DNA from: Mixophyes australis
Lineage: Eukaryota > Chordata > Amphibia > Anura > Limnodynastidae
NCBI GenBank assembly: GCA_036250195.1
Contig: JAVHZZ010000001.1
Span: 375,454,707-375,518,706, forward strand
Length of the DNA stretch: 64,000 bases
Direction of reading: 5' to 3'
Shown here piece by piece: positions 1 through 11,460 of the stretch (position 1 is its first letter; each line of letters starts with the position of its first letter). The notes beneath the pieces were generated by a model, which worked only from the letters and a program-made list of their open reading frames with translations, did not search any database and was not told the DNA's origin. The position numbers were made by a program, and so were the translations under genes.

Positions 1-327
1 TCCTCTGTCCCGCTGTCACCATCCTCTGTCCCCCTCATCTGCTACGATCCCTCTCACTCTGCCCCGCGCCAGCCATAAAAAAAACAAAAACACAGAAACT
101 TACCAATCCATCGGGCGCCGGGACCCAGCAGACTCCTCTCTCCTGCAGCTTGTTACTGACGCCGATATTCAGTGACAGCTGCAGGAGAGAGGAGGCTGCT
201 GGGTCCCGGCGCCCGACGGATTGGTAAGTCTCTGTGTTTTTGGTTTTTTTTATGTCTGGCCCGCGGCACCCCAGTGACAGCGCCGCGGCACCCCTGGGAG
301 CCGCGGCGCACAGTTTGGGAACCGCTG
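1..327. mobile_element. Right part of a non-autonomous hAT-type element (cut by window edge)
   Basis: The sequence ends in gcacagtttgggaaccgctg, matching the right terminus of the complete element at 52502-54988, including the GC-rich subterminal block with repeated gcggcacccc. The TIR would be cagcggttcccaaact. The next 8 bases, 328-335, would be the target duplication, but the left copy lies outside the window. The interior (about 87-245) is a large imperfect palindrome, preceded by a short CT-rich minisatellite-like stretch. No coding capacity is visible. The family call rests on the paralogue, which has both ends and an 8-bp TSD. Confidence 0.8.
87..245. repeat. Large palindrome inside the hAT element
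   Basis: Two arms of about 65 bases pair with a few mismatches: the left arm starts near the A-run with acagaaacttaccaatcc, and the right arm ends ggattggtaagtctctgtg. Each arm carries a perfect 5' splice-donor-like GGTAAGT, pointing outward on opposite strands. The spacer is about 25 bases around cgccgatattcagtgac. Confidence 0.85.
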
Positions 328-408
328 GTATAAACCATTTTCTTGCCTAGTCATAAGGCCAGGGGAAAGAAATAAAAAGTGTTGCAGGAAGGATTGAGTG
401 CATAGTGC

Positions 409-575
409 TTGTATGCCTTTATCAATGCTCAGTGTAGGTTTCCAGTCCCTACACCATGGATTTTCAGGTCACCCTCAGGCCCTCTCCCGATGGCACAAGC
501 ACCTCAGGAACCAAGCAACTTCTGGCATCAGACGAAACAGTCTGCTTCATCAGAGAGTGGCATCTCTCTCCTGCT
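409..575 (-). repeat. Unclassified body attached to the U2-like sequence
   Basis: Read on the minus strand this follows the U2-like segment without a visible junction. It does not resemble the rest of U2. It contains a hairpin (cagac...gtctg) and is open for about 70 codons, which I regard as chance. It may be the body of a snRNA-headed SINE or unrelated flanking DNA. Confidence 0.3.
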
Positions 576-621
576 AGGGCAGGTACTACATTTGATCTTA
601 GCTAAAAGGTCGAAAAGTGAT
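576..621 (-). ncRNA. U2 snRNA 5'-end-like fragment (pseudogene or SINE head)
   Basis: On the minus strand, 621 down to 576 matches the first ~46 nt of vertebrate U2 snRNA, from the 5' end through the branch-point-recognition region (about gtagta). There are roughly eight mismatches, mostly G-to-A or C-to-T transitions typical of decay. Similarity stops after that and no Sm site or 3' stem-loop is present, so this is not a functional U2 gene. It is a truncated retropseudogene or the head of a snRNA-derived SINE. Confidence 0.7.
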
Positions 622-1635
622 TTAGACAGAACATAGTACCACAACTGTGGGCCAATATTTAGCCCAGTTTCTGACCCTGTCTTCTGATTTTGGCTGGAAT
701 ATTTGACACTATGGTTTGCTATCTGACACTGCCTTCCTGTATTCACAAGGAACAGGACATTTCATGTAATATGTCCCTTTTCAACAATTTTAAATTCCTA
801 TTATTCATTTGGAAATATTTATATTTTTTGGTGCCATTAATAGAGGTGTCATTGCAGGGGGTTATGTTGGCTACAAAACAAAATCTCTAATGTTTTGTCA
901 TCCTTCACAGTAAAGAAATATCCTTTTATGTTTTCAAGTACTTGAAGGCATTCTGTGACTTCTGCATCTTCTTTTTATTCACTGGAGATTATACCAAATC
1001 TTCCCCTAGGGGTTTGCTTGCTTAGCTACCTGTGTGGAATATATTAAACTATCTATTATGGGCACTATTAGTGGACCTTGGTTATATTAGTTGGTACTGG
1101 CTCACCTTGAGTGTCTGATTCTCAACAGTGACGCAGCAAGGTAGTAATGGGCTCTACTGATATATACACATAGGTTATGCCCCCACATTAACTAGACTAA
1201 GCAATACCTGACAGTAGAAATATACTCAGAGACAGCGCAAGTATCCGAATAGGCAATACAGGTTTAGTGACATCATACTAGTTGGAGGTCAAAGGGTAAT
1301 CAGCAGAATGGAATGTTCAGACATGGATGAGCATTTTAGGTGCGTGCAACTCTCTGTTTAATATACAGAGGCACCAATATAGGGGCATCTTGTGGCATTC
1401 TGACATTAATACAGATGTACACTAGCTGATATCATCTATTCTGGGCATTTAAGGCACAGTGACTGAGCAACAAGTTAACTAACAGCCAGTGCTAGTCCAT
1501 TCATTATCACTGTCACTTTTCTTTTAATTGCTTCCTAGTAGGGCGTGCCTGGGGGCTGTATCCTGTTGTCATACTGTGACAAACCCCAAAACTTCCTGGT
1601 GCTTATCACACTTCAGAGGATACAGTGCAATCTAC
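622..1635. other. No gene seen
   Basis: AT-rich sequence without a convincing open frame, terminal repeat or RNA gene. A few short low-complexity runs only. Confidence 0.6.
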
Positions 1636-1952
1636 TGGGGTGGGGTCATGAGTTCAATTCCCAACCATGGTATATCTGTGTGAAGTTTGTATGTTCTCCT
1701 CGCATTTGCGTGGGTTTCCTCCGGGTGCTCCGGTTTCCTCCAGCACTCCAAATACATACTAGTAGGTTAATTGGCTGCTATTAATTAATAATTATTGACC
1801 CTAGTCTCTCTCTCTCTCTGTCTCTCTGCATGTTAGGGAATTTAGACTGTAAGCTCCAATGGGGCCGGGACTGTGCATGAGTTCTCTGTACAGAGCTGCG
1901 GAATCAGTGGCGCTATATAAATAAATGGTGATGATGATGATGATGATGAATG
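1636..1952 (+). mobile_element. tRNA-derived SINE, 5'-truncated copy
   Basis: It contains the B-box-like gagttcaattccc, the conserved core gtgggtttcctccgggtgct, a (CT)n stretch, and the tail tggcgctatataaataaatg followed by (ATG)n. The A-box half of the tRNA head is missing compared with the full copy at 61391-61740. The core resembles that of fish and amphibian V-SINE/HE1-type families. Confidence 0.85.
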
Positions 1953-2272
1953 TGCCCAGTATTGCTCAGTTGCCATGATCAGAGCTCTGTTGATAAATAG
2001 GACCCTAAGTGAGAAGTTATACAATGCTCAACATATGTGTGTTTGGAGTGTGTTTGGATTGTAAATACATTATAATACAACAATTATATATACTATTCTC
2101 TGGCTAAACGCCTGTAAGTGAGTTCTGGTGTCATCACCTATAATTGGTTAGTTCTGATGTCATCACTTGTTCATCAGAAAAACCTGCCTATTAAAATGAA
2201 TAATGCTGCCCTACTGCAGCTCTGAATATTATATGTCATCCTGGATTCACATGGTCTGTATAAAAGCACTTA

Positions 2273-2432
2273 GGGCTAGATTTACTAAGCTGCGGGTTTG
2301 AAAAAGTAGGGATGTTGCCTATGGCAACCAATCAGATTCTAGCTTTCATTTATTTAGTACCTTCTACAAAATGACAGCTAGAAACTGATTGGTTGCTATA
2401 GGTAACAACCCGCAGCTTAGTAAATCTAGCCC
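2273..2432. mobile_element. Palindromic Harbinger-like MITE with TTA duplication
   Basis: Near-perfect terminal inverted repeats begin gggctagatttactaagctg and extend about 28 bases; weaker pairing continues through the element. It is flanked by TTA at 2270-2272 and 2433-2435. A 3-bp TWA-type duplication and short palindromic structure fit PIF/Harbinger MITEs. Non-coding. Confidence 0.88.
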
Positions 2433-2435
2433 TTA

Positions 2436-3224
2436 GTCTATTGTCTTGTGCTGTTATATAGTGACAGAACTGCTCTGTAAATTCTTATATACTTATAATT
2501 TACAGTCTGAAGAGTATTGCCCAAATGTACAGCATATTATTATCAGAAAAGTGTTAAGCAGCAACATTTACTTGACAAAAGTAAAAGTAGAAATCTCCCC
2601 CACACCTTTGGAAACACTGCAGTTGAATCTGACCTTTAATAGTTTAAACATTAGATTAGTGGTAACTCTGGCCTCGCGTTAATTCTAAATCTAACGTTCA
2701 ATTATATATTAGTAACTATATAATTTTTAGTTTTCAAAATACCTTAGGATGTTTTTTTTAAAACATTTGTCAATTTCTATTTTATGTTTATCTAGTCTGA
2801 AAGTATTTTGTAACCCTCTCAAATGCTTCTTCTGGTAATTACTAATAACTTCATGTACTCACCAGAAATAAGCCACTGCAGAACAATTTTGCTTTCAGTA
2901 TTACTAGAATTTATTTTGAAATTGGACAAATTATATTATCTGGCTGTGAAATGTGTGTTTTATTAACTATATATATTATTTTAGACTATATTTAGGGGAT
3001 TTGACTTTTTCTTTCACAGTTTGTTTTTATGTATTACCACGGTAACCATATGATGTATGGCATCACGCTGTTCATATGGCCACTGGGAGTGAGGTCAACT
3101 TGATGTAGAAGCTGTTTTAATAAGAAAATCTCCACTTATAAAGGCTTTATGCTTGGAAAAAAATAGAATTCTGTTTCACTTGACACTTTCAATATTTGTT
3201 ACAGTAAGCAGCAAAAAACAAACA
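2436..3224. other. No gene seen
   Basis: AT-rich sequence with only short frames in all six directions. No repeat boundary recognised. Confidence 0.6.
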
Positions 3225-3232
3225 GGTTAGAG

Positions 3233-3831
3233 CAGTGGTCAGGGAACAGGGGTAAATTACCCCAAATGGGGTAAAAATTTAATTCCTGGGGGTAATGCTG
3301 CCGATTCACATGTTTTCCGTTGGATTGTAGACCCCTTTAAATGTGAAATTGCTGTTGTACCAGAAGAGTCTCAAGGGTTGGTACAGGCACTTCTTGAGAT
3401 TCGATGCAATAATAAAGCACGTATTGCATTTGAAAACAAAGCAGATCTGTCATATTTTTGGATGTCAACAGCTGCAAAGGCATCAAAATTGCACATGAGG
3501 AGGCAGTCAAAAAGTTGCTGCCTTTTTGCAACAACCTACCTTTGCGAACAAGGATTTTCCACTCTAACGAACATAAAAACAAAGCAGAGAAATCGATTGG
3601 ACGCTGAAGACTGTATCCAAATTGCTCTGACATCAAAATGCCCCAATATTGATGCTCTCGTATCAAAAATGAAGCAACATAATTTCTCCCAAACTTGAAG
3701 TTTTGATTCAATAAAATTTTGAATTCCAATAATTAATAATATATGATTTCCTACCTTTCAAATCAAGGGGGTAAAATCAGCATATCTAAATATATTTGGG
3801 TTTAAAAAGTAAAAAAGTTCCCTGACCCCTG
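3233..3831. mobile_element. 599-bp hAT element with deleted interior
   Basis: The left TIR cagtggtcagggaac pairs with the right end gttccctgacccctg (one mismatch). The flanks ggttagag at 3225-3232 and 3832-3839 form a perfect 8-bp target duplication. The element keeps only the 3' end of its transposase gene, so it is an internally deleted derivative of a once autonomous hAT. Confidence 0.93.
3322..3698 (+). pseudogene. C-terminal fragment of a hAT transposase
   Basis: The frame is open from about 3310 to the stop after 3698. It contains WIVDPFKCE, then TTYLCEQGFSTLTNIKTKQR and NRLDAED, which match the C-terminal hAT dimerisation region of the Charlie/ZBED5/SCAND3-like lineage (usual form: T..CE..FS...IK...R.RL). 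The N-terminal BED finger and the first catalytic aspartates are absent. No in-frame stop interrupts this last ~125 codons, so the fragment is either fairly young or decayed by deletion. It cannot catalyse transposition. A methionine at 3378 is internal and is not the original start. Confidence 0.85.
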
Positions 3832-3859
3832 GGTTAGAGCAAGGATTAACATTCTAAGC

Positions 3860-4009
3860 CAGGCCTGTCCAACCTGCGGCCCTCCAGGTAAGTTGTGAAA
3901 CTACAAGTCCCAGCATGCCCTTCCAGCTATCAACTGGTTGTCTACCGGCAAAGCATGCTGGGGCTTATAGTTTCACAACACCTGGAGGGCCGCAGGTTGG
4001 ACAGGCCTG
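3860..4009. mobile_element. 150-bp palindromic hAT MITE
   Basis: The ends caggcctgtccaacctgcgg and ccgcaggttggacaggcctg are exact inverted repeats, continuing into ccctccaggt/acctggaggg. The flanks ttctaagc at 3852-3859 and 4010-4017 form a perfect 8-bp duplication. It starts 21 bases after the end of the preceding hAT element. The copy at 33071-33217 is a related subfamily. Confidence 0.95.
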
Positions 4010-4017
4010 TTCTAAGC

Positions 4018-5579
4018 AATCAGAAAATTGTGGTACAGTTAAGTTAAATGTGCACAAATCTAGTAAAAGCTTTAGATAGATTAACCTTGCTTAAGGAATG
4101 ACACTTAATGGACCACATATACAGTTCAGTAGGGCCCACTAGCCCAATGCAGTTCAGTAAAGTGGCAGACACATTTTACTATGAAATCTGTGAGTGCCAG
4201 GATGCCAGTTTTTTAATAATTTACAGTTGTCCTTAACATGATTGGTGCGTTGGCCACATGGGGATTATAACAAACAATCCCTGATGTGTTCTTCACAGAC
4301 CTCTCTATTACGTGGAATTTATGAACATCCTTTTAATAAGAAAAAAGCATCGCTCACAGATCCACCTATGTTTCTAAGTTGTCAAGTGAATTTAAAATGG
4401 CAAAAACCTCAACATTTTATTGTAATTCATTAAAAAATAGATAACTCCTAAATCAGATGAAATATTAAAATCATTATGGTAAGTGAAATAAAGTTGAGAA
4501 AAAAGTGAATTAAAGGAAGGAATGACTGATTTTAGAAAACCTTTGTGTCAAGTGGTAATAAATTACAGTAGATGTTTCCTTATATGCAATTATGATAAAG
4601 GCTGTTATAATTATGGGAATTGATCTATAATATAATTAGCAAGTATTATTTTACAGCGGCTAGTTGCTAATGTGAATTGAATTGCTATTCACACAGGGTA
4701 ATCTGGAAATGTATAATTATTCCTGAATCCCTTATTAGAAGTGAATAGAACAAAGGATATCATATACAATGTTCATTTGACTTCAATCCCTTACCTATAA
4801 GTAATTTTTGAAGGACACTTTAAGTGAAATGAACAACAAGGCTGCAAAACACAGCTCTTTTTCAATAATCTATTCTATGTATGACCCTGAATCTCTAGTT
4901 GCCATATAGGATGCCAAAGATGATACTAGGAGGTAGCAATATCAGTTCAAATAATCCAGTTTAGAGGTGCCTTGACGGAAACTGTGTAGTTAACAGCCAT
5001 ACTGTGAGGACTGTGATGGGTTCTTTCAAGAATCACCCAGTCAAATTTCCAAAATAATTTAAATAGATTCATTTTACAAAATGGTTGCATAAGACAGCAA
5101 TAATAATATTTAAATAATAACCTGCAACAAATAGCACTACAATCTGGCACAGATCACATGCAGGGCATAATAAAACCTCTCAGCTACTGCTATGTGCCAA
5201 TGTTTCTTAGTTGGGCTATATACTGTTGTGTGCTTTGCAAAAATCAAAGACACCCATTGATGATGCAGATGACTCAGCACAGTATTTTGACCTCTGGTCT
5301 TGTCTACTGTAAAATAATTGACCAAAATTAGTGACATCTCTGCTGTAACTCCACCTGATCCTACTATCAACTATTAACATTCAAATAATGGTGGAGGATT
5401 ATTATTAATTTTGTTGAACAGTATAAAGACAACAGTTTTATTAACAAAGAACAACATTGCTAGCAGAAGTAATGTAAGCATGGATGTCTAAATAGGTGTG
5501 ATTATGTATTACTCAAACCTTCCACTTTGCTGCTGTTTCATCGGTATTGCACAAAGTGTTTGTAATCTGCACTTTACGT
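4018..5579. other. No gene seen
   Basis: AT-rich DNA with scattered short frames (under 80 codons) that lack recognisable domains or coding periodicity. No repeat termini identified. Confidence 0.55.
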
Positions 5580-5584
5580 CCAAA

Positions 5585-5856
5585 ATATTGTGACCTGTGA
5601 GTTGGTCAAAATTGACTGGAAATGTCTGAAAATTAGTGTTATTGAGGTTAATAATAATGTAGGAACAGAAAAAAAGCAAAATGATGTGATTTTAGCATAT
5701 TTTAGCAATTTTTCAAAAAACAATACAGATCCAAAACCAAAACCAAAGCACGCGAGGGTGGTTTTGCCAAAACCAAAGTCAAAACCAAAACACAAAGTTA
5801 ATCCCGATCCAAAACCAAAGCCAAAATCAAAACACGGGGGTCAGTGAGCATCTCTA
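5585..5856 (-). mobile_element. Terminal fragment of a relative of the 8-kb hAT element
   Basis: Read on the minus strand from 5856, it begins tagagatgctcactgac and continues through repeated ggttttgg blocks to attattaacctcaataaca. The same order of motifs occurs at the left end of the element at 22893 (tagggatg..., ggttcgga blocks, attattaacctcaataaca). It is therefore a truncated end of the same superfamily. The right half is missing. Confidence 0.65.
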
Positions 5857-6995
5857 TTTGTAATTAAAACAAGGCCTTCTGTGCTAATGCTAATATCAGT
5901 ATATAAACTAGGAAGCGCCTTTAAGCATGCCTAATTTGCACCCTCTTGTGTGCAGGTATGCTTAGGCCATTATGCATTTGAAATACCCCAACCCACCCAT
6001 CATCCAGGGCAATACAATGCTCCCTCTTAGAGCATAAAACCCTGAGGTTAATAACAGATATGTGTCATCACAATGAGAAAGGCATTTTGAGCTTCCACAC
6101 TGTGACACATATGATGGCCAGTGTGCCACATTCTATAAACTCTATTTATGCATTTCACAGTTTTCTATTCTTTTTATTTTTAAAGTTTGTGTTCTCCTAA
6201 TTACACTGCATTGTTGACTCCTATATCACAGTTTCCTCTATTTTACCTTGTCACATTTCATCTTCTACCTCAAATTGTTTCATCTTCCTATTTTGCATCT
6301 GAAAATCACTTTATATTTATGTATTTGAATATAATGCTTCAGGGGCAGCACCTTCCTTCACAGTAGCAGAAAAAGTCTTGATAGAGACAGACAGGAAAGC
6401 ACAAGAATTTGGTATTGAATAATGCATATGAATATATTTCTCTGCGGTAACACAATAGATTAAAAGTAGTTTTGTTGCCAAAAAAGTTTTTTAAGACGAC
6501 TTTTATGTACATGATGTATTTTGATTTTCATTTTTTTCAAAAAATAGCCTATTTACGACTTGGGCTTATATTAACTCTTTTTTTCAAATAGAAATAGGAA
6601 AAAGTATATTCCAATGGGTATAGTAAAGAGGGTAAACAAACGGACACTCAAGGTGAAATGTATGAAAGTGCGATTTATTGTGTGATTTTTTAAAATGCCA
6701 TCGATCAGATTCGGTTTTCAAACACAATCTACTCTATTCATTACACAATCCACATGCAGTTTACTGGATTCCGCTCCTGATTTAACTCTTTGCAATGTGT
6801 CCAATTATCTGTAAAATGTATTAGGGAGGTCTACCTTTGTGGGTCCCATAGACCTTGTGTAAATTGATTTACTCTGTATGCTATATTTCAAATTGAAATG
6901 ATCATATTATGCGCTTTGCCCTACCTCATCAGTGAGAGCTAGTGCTACAGAATGTGCCTCTTGTGTGCAGTTTTCCATGTGGTTGTGCACAATGC
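5857..6995. other. No gene seen
   Basis: AT-rich, with T-runs. No supported coding or RNA feature. Confidence 0.55.
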
Positions 6996-7003
6996 ATATA
7001 TAC

Positions 7004-7556
7004 CATACTTGCCAACTCTCCCTGAATGTCAGGGAGACTCCTTGAAATAGGGGTGATCTCCCTCACTCCCTGAAGAGTCTGACATTCTCCCTGATGCTGA
7101 GCCAGTTCAGAAATTGTGTCCTATGTTCATGTATTGATGCCTATGGAGGTGGCCATTTTCATGGAGACCAAGATTTAATCAAAGACTGACAGGTAAGACA
7201 ACATGACTTCAGTAATGGAGACAGAAATGTAAAAGACACTTCAGTCTCTAGAGATTTATTAGCTGCTTTAACGCATAGTTGCCTAGTCTCCCAGAATGTC
7301 CGGGAGACTCCCGCATTTCTGGGAGAGCAGGGCAACCTCCCGGTTCTCGTCCCCGCAATAGATAAGTGGCGGGGTGGGGCTTAATGACGCAAATATCGCA
7401 TCATCTTAACCCGCCCCCTGCTGTAATTGGCCAAAGTTGTGACAATTGTTTAGGGGGGTGGAGGGGCAAAAAGATGCGATTTGTCAAACTCCGCTCTCAC
7501 ACACCCACCTCCCCCGGGATCACCCTGAAGGCAACGAGGAAAAGTTGGCAAGTATG
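7004..7556. mobile_element. 553-bp hAT-type non-autonomous element with internally repeated left end
   Basis: The TIRs catacttgccaac and gttggcaagtatg are perfect. The flanks atatatac at 6996-7003 and 7557-7564 form an 8-bp duplication. A second, diverged copy of the left end (catagttgcctagtctccc) starts at about 7275, so the element contains two left-end-like segments in tandem. The right half is GC-rich (gcggggtggggct, cctcccccggg). Non-coding. Confidence 0.9.
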
Positions 7557-7564
7557 ATATATAC

Positions 7565-8224
7565 ATGTCACTTTCGTATGGATCCCAGGACACAGCATTG
7601 AGTTTAGCGAAAAATGTGGCTTGATGTGCAGTTTTTACTTTGATAAATTGCAGTTTTAAAACTGCAGAAAAAGATGCATTTTAAATTGCATTTTGGTAAG
7701 AACACACTCCAATACATCCTCTCCCTAAGGCTCATTTACAAATGGGCAGATTTGGGGCATTCCTTTGGGCAGACCAATCACAGTAATGGCACGTTTACGT
7801 AATTTCGAACTGAGGCAGATCCGCCTGCAGATAGATATACACCTTTTAGCTGCTGTATCACCTGGGGGCCCCTGAGAGCTGGTACAGACACACGCTGATG
7901 ATGATGACACTTGCCCCCACTAGCTAGCCGCTTCTGATTGCAAATTCATCTCTGAAGGTGAAAGTGCTTCCTATTTTCAGTGCAAATATTATTGTATGAT
8001 ATTGTGGGAGAGTTTTAAAATGATCCTTCTTTCAAGCATATGCAAGAAATAATATTATACCTGCTGTATTATAGAGAGTTATTTAAAATGTAAATTTGAT
8101 CTATTAATCTAATAGCTAATGTGTTTTTAAACTTTTCTTATGACCTGGTTGGGTGTCCGTCTATACGTGTGTAAGAATGCCTGACATAAACCTGGCTACT
8201 AGTGCAGAGCTATACACATGTCGT
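7565..8224. other. No gene seen
   Basis: Mostly unique-looking AT-rich DNA. Nothing recognisable. Confidence 0.5.
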
Positions 8225-8244
8225 AATGCCTCTAACTCAGCATA

Positions 8245-8450
8245 TATCTATAATTATTATTATTATTATTATTATTATTAACAATAATAATAATAATAAT
8301 AATAATATTAATCTTTATTTATAGGGCGCCACATAAGGTCCGCAGCACCATTCACAGGGCAAACAACAAGACAGTACACGGTATAACAGTACAATACAGT
8401 AAACAAATAACTACAACTCACAACACAGCTACTGATAGCCTGGAAAAAAA
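8245..8450 (-). mobile_element. 3' tail of a LINE-like element
   Basis: After (ATT)n/(AAT)n runs at 8245-8310, the plus strand reads tttatttatagggcgccaca and then ggtccgcagcacc. On the minus strand this gives ggtgctgcggacc...gtggcgccctataaataaag, the same kind of tail as the opposite-strand copy ending at about 10850. It is a 5'-truncated LINE or LINE-mobilised end with a trinucleotide tail. Confidence 0.6.
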
Positions 8451-9537
8451 AAATGACTATCGGTTTGGACGATCATGAGAGTTCTTTATCTACATGCTCC
8501 AGAACAAGAGTTGCTATTGGAGTACTTTCCATAGAGATAGTAGGAGAGAAAATCATCTCGAGATCGTAGTGTGGTGGACATACCATCTGGGGAAGAATTT
8601 ATGATATCAGGACTGGATAAGTCACATTTTTTTACTTTTACTGAGTTCATTCCATGTAAAGGAAGCGCTTATTTATCCTTACTATTGTGTATTTTAAAAT
8701 CGCTTTTTGTTTTGACATATCTATTGGGTATTATATGTCAGGAGGGATAGGAGCTGCATCTTCATAGTGCGCTCGGTTTAACTGTTACTTTGGATTGTTG
8801 TGTGAGAAACAAGAAAGGTCTCAAACGTTCTGCAATAAAGGTTGCAGGAGAAGTGACAGCATGGCATACCACTGTATACACGACCACTTTGACCACTGTA
8901 TATATGTAACCTGCACGCAAGATATTTTTTATGATCAGAAGATAAACGTAAATCTGTCCTCTGTAAGACAGAGTTTTTTTTACTGTGCAAATTATATTTA
9001 TTATAAAATATTGAATTACTAAAATGCCACCATTGGCTGTTGTTTTCTATTGCTGCAAGATAAGCTTAGTACACAATTCAGAACAAGTAAACCAGTGTTT
9101 TTCAGGTTACAAAACACACACACACACACATATATAATCTCTCTCTCTCTCTTTATATAAATATATATATACCCAATAAAATTCTACAACATAACTTAAA
9201 TACAACTTACATGCGGTGCGTGCATAACTATGCATATATAACAGGATTTCATTTTTAGTATTAATCTTATAGAATAGTAACAATTTTATAGAACCCCTGT
9301 ATAAATTCTCTAAATTTTAATCCAGCATAATTTAATTCTCAGGTTAATGGCACCGTTATTAATAGATAAAACAACATACATTCATTCAAACAAAAAGGAA
9401 CTGTTGGTTTGTTATCAGAATTTTTCACTTGACAGACTGTTATTGTAACTTTCAGATTTTAATATATAGCAATTCAAAAGTAACCACATTCCTCTGGGAT
9501 GTAATGACCATACTATATCATATCTATTACTTAATAG
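8451..9537. other. No gene seen; short simple repeats
   Basis: Contains (CA)n, (CT)n and (TA)n at about 9112-9175. Frames at 8778-9022 are open on both strands but lack recognisable similarity. Confidence 0.5.
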
Positions 9538-9539
9538 TA

Positions 9540-10547
9540 CAGTCATGGCCAAAAGTTTTGAGAATGACACAAGTATTAGTTTTCATAAAGTTTGCTGCTT
9601 CTGTGTTTTTAGACATTTTTGCCAGATGTTGCTATGGTATACTGAAGTAAAATTACAAGCATTTCATAAGTGTCAAAGGCTTTTATTGACAATTACATTA
9701 AGTTTATGCAAATCATTAAGTTTATGCAAAGAGTCAATATTTGCAGTGTTGACCCTTCTTTTTGAAGACCTCTGCAATTCGCCCTGGCATGCTGTCAGTC
9801 AACTTCAGGGCCACATACTGACTGATGGCTGCCCATTCTTGCCTAATCAATGCTTGGAGTTTGTGGGTTTTTGTTTGTCCACCTGCCACTTGAAGATTGA
9901 CAACAAGTTCTCAATGGGATTAAGGTCTGGGGAGTTTCCTGGCCATGGACCCAAAATTTCTATGTTTTGATCTCAGAGCCACTTAGTTATCACTTTTGCC
10001 TTATGCTAAGGTGCTCCATCATGCTGGAAAAGGCATTGTTCGTCACCAAACTGTTTTTGGAAGGTTGGGAGAAGTTGCTCTTGGAGGATGTTTTGTTACC
10101 ATTCTTTCTTCATGGCTGCGAGCCCACTCCCTTGGCTGAGAAGCTACGCCACACATGAATGGTCTCAGGATGCTTTACTGTTGGCATGACACATGACTGA
10201 TGGTAGCGCTCACATTTCCTTCCCCGGACAAATGTTTTTGCAGATGCCCCAAACAATCTGAAAGGGGATCTCCGACCTTGTCCTCATCAACACTCTCACC
10301 TGAGTTAACCAGAGAATCACTGACCAGATGTCAGCTGGTCCCTTTGTGGCTGGGCTGAATGCAGTGGAAATATTGTTTTGGGGATCAAGTTCATTGTCAT
10401 GGCAAAGAGGGACTTTAAAATTAATTGCAATTCATCTGATCACTCTTCATGGTATTCTGGAGTATATGCAAATTGCCATCATGAAAACTGAGGCAGCAGA
10501 CTGAAAAATAATATTTGTGTAATTCTCAAAACTATTGGACATGACTG
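9540..10547. mobile_element. Deleted Tc1-type transposon
   Basis: The left end cagtcatggccaaaagtttt and the right end aaactattggacatgactg are inverted repeats of about 39 bases (roughly six mismatches), flanked by TA at 9538-9539 and 10548-10549. At 1008 bp it is shorter than an intact Tc1 element of about 1.6 kb, so internal sequence is lost. Confidence 0.93.
9780..10420 (-). pseudogene. Tc1-family transposase fossil
   Basis: On the minus strand the DD34E-transposase signature can be read through stops: a DGAP..HKAKVITKWL-like segment at about 10020-9970 with an internal stop, then PGNSPDLNPIENLLSIFK at about 9945-9890, matching the family pattern SPDLNPIENLW. The second catalytic Asp and the Glu of NPIEN are visible. 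Stops and missing sequence make it non-functional. Confidence 0.85.
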
Positions 10548-10619
10548 TATATTTAAATCTGAGAGAAGTTCTAATTTTTTTTTACATGTTGCCATCCCTG
10601 TCCTCCTCTTCTCTATCTC

Positions 10620-10815
10620 TTCTTTCATTCTGCAAGTAGTGTCCCACTCTACCGGCCGCTGGCGTAACCCCCTTTTCACTCTACTTTTTGCACTTTGCTT
10701 TTACTGCACTTTGCTTCTGTACTATCCTGTATGCCATGTATCTTTTCCCCTGTACTGGTTTCCCATGATCTATGTACGGCGCTGCGGACCCTTTGTGGCG
10801 CCTCATAATTGAAAG

Positions 10816-10848
<33 letters not shown>

Positions 10849-10850
10849 TA
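10620..10850 (+). mobile_element. LINE-like 3' end with (AAT)n tail
   Basis: The plus strand reads tacggcgctgcggaccctt...tggcgcctcataattgaaag followed by (AAT)n. This is the same tail type as the minus-strand copy at 8245-8450 and a relative of the L2-like tail at 21004. No ORF remains. Confidence 0.6.
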
Positions 10851-10855
10851 TGTTA

Positions 10856-11460
10856 CAGTAACCTGGAAATTCTAAAATACATCAATTCAAAGATCCCCAC
10901 ATTTGTCAGTGAAATAACAGAACTGTTTTTTTATATGTCCTGTTGCTTAGTAGCCTGTTTCAGTAAGTGAGATTGTTACTAATATAATGTAACATTATTC
11001 CTATTTGCTATTTTCGCTTTGCAGGAGACTGTTTAGGCTAATATAATAAATGTTATACAGTAAAGACTTATATTGGTTGAAAGTAAATTGTTATCAATAA
11101 ACACATCATTAAGTTATGATTATACTATACATTTGTAGCCACTGCCATAGTTATTATCGTTTCAGTGTAAACATTACAGGCAGTTGGTTTCTATAGTTCC
11201 GTACTAACTAAGGTAATTTACAGCTGGTGACAGAGTGGAAAGATGCATTTCCAGTTTTGACATTTTTTCTTATAACGGAACCACTTTTAATTTAAAAAAA
11301 ACAAATATATGTGTTTTTTTGTAATGATGTTTCTGTCTCAATCTTTGAATTACTTGTAAAGCACATTGGGGTGCTCATCAGAACGCATGCTACAGGTATT
11401 TTGTGATTTCTTGTTTTGGTATGGTCAATTTATAAATCAATAAATAATTATTTATCTTAG
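10856..11460. repeat. Segment paralogous to 31730-32040
   Basis: Several blocks match in the same order, e.g. attacttgtaaagca and catcagaacg after gtaatgat, and tgaaataacag after ttcaaagat. Between them lie indels. Either an old segmental duplication or an unrecognised repeat family. Confidence 0.55.

Noticed and set aside
5590..5847. A Lys/Pro-repeat frame (PKPKPK) of 85 codons.
   Set aside because: It is the translation of the repeated ccaaaacc motif in a hAT terminal fragment.
9545..10158. Plus-strand frames of 141 and 63 codons.
   Set aside because: Antisense to the Tc1 transposase fossil, which is the true coding strand.
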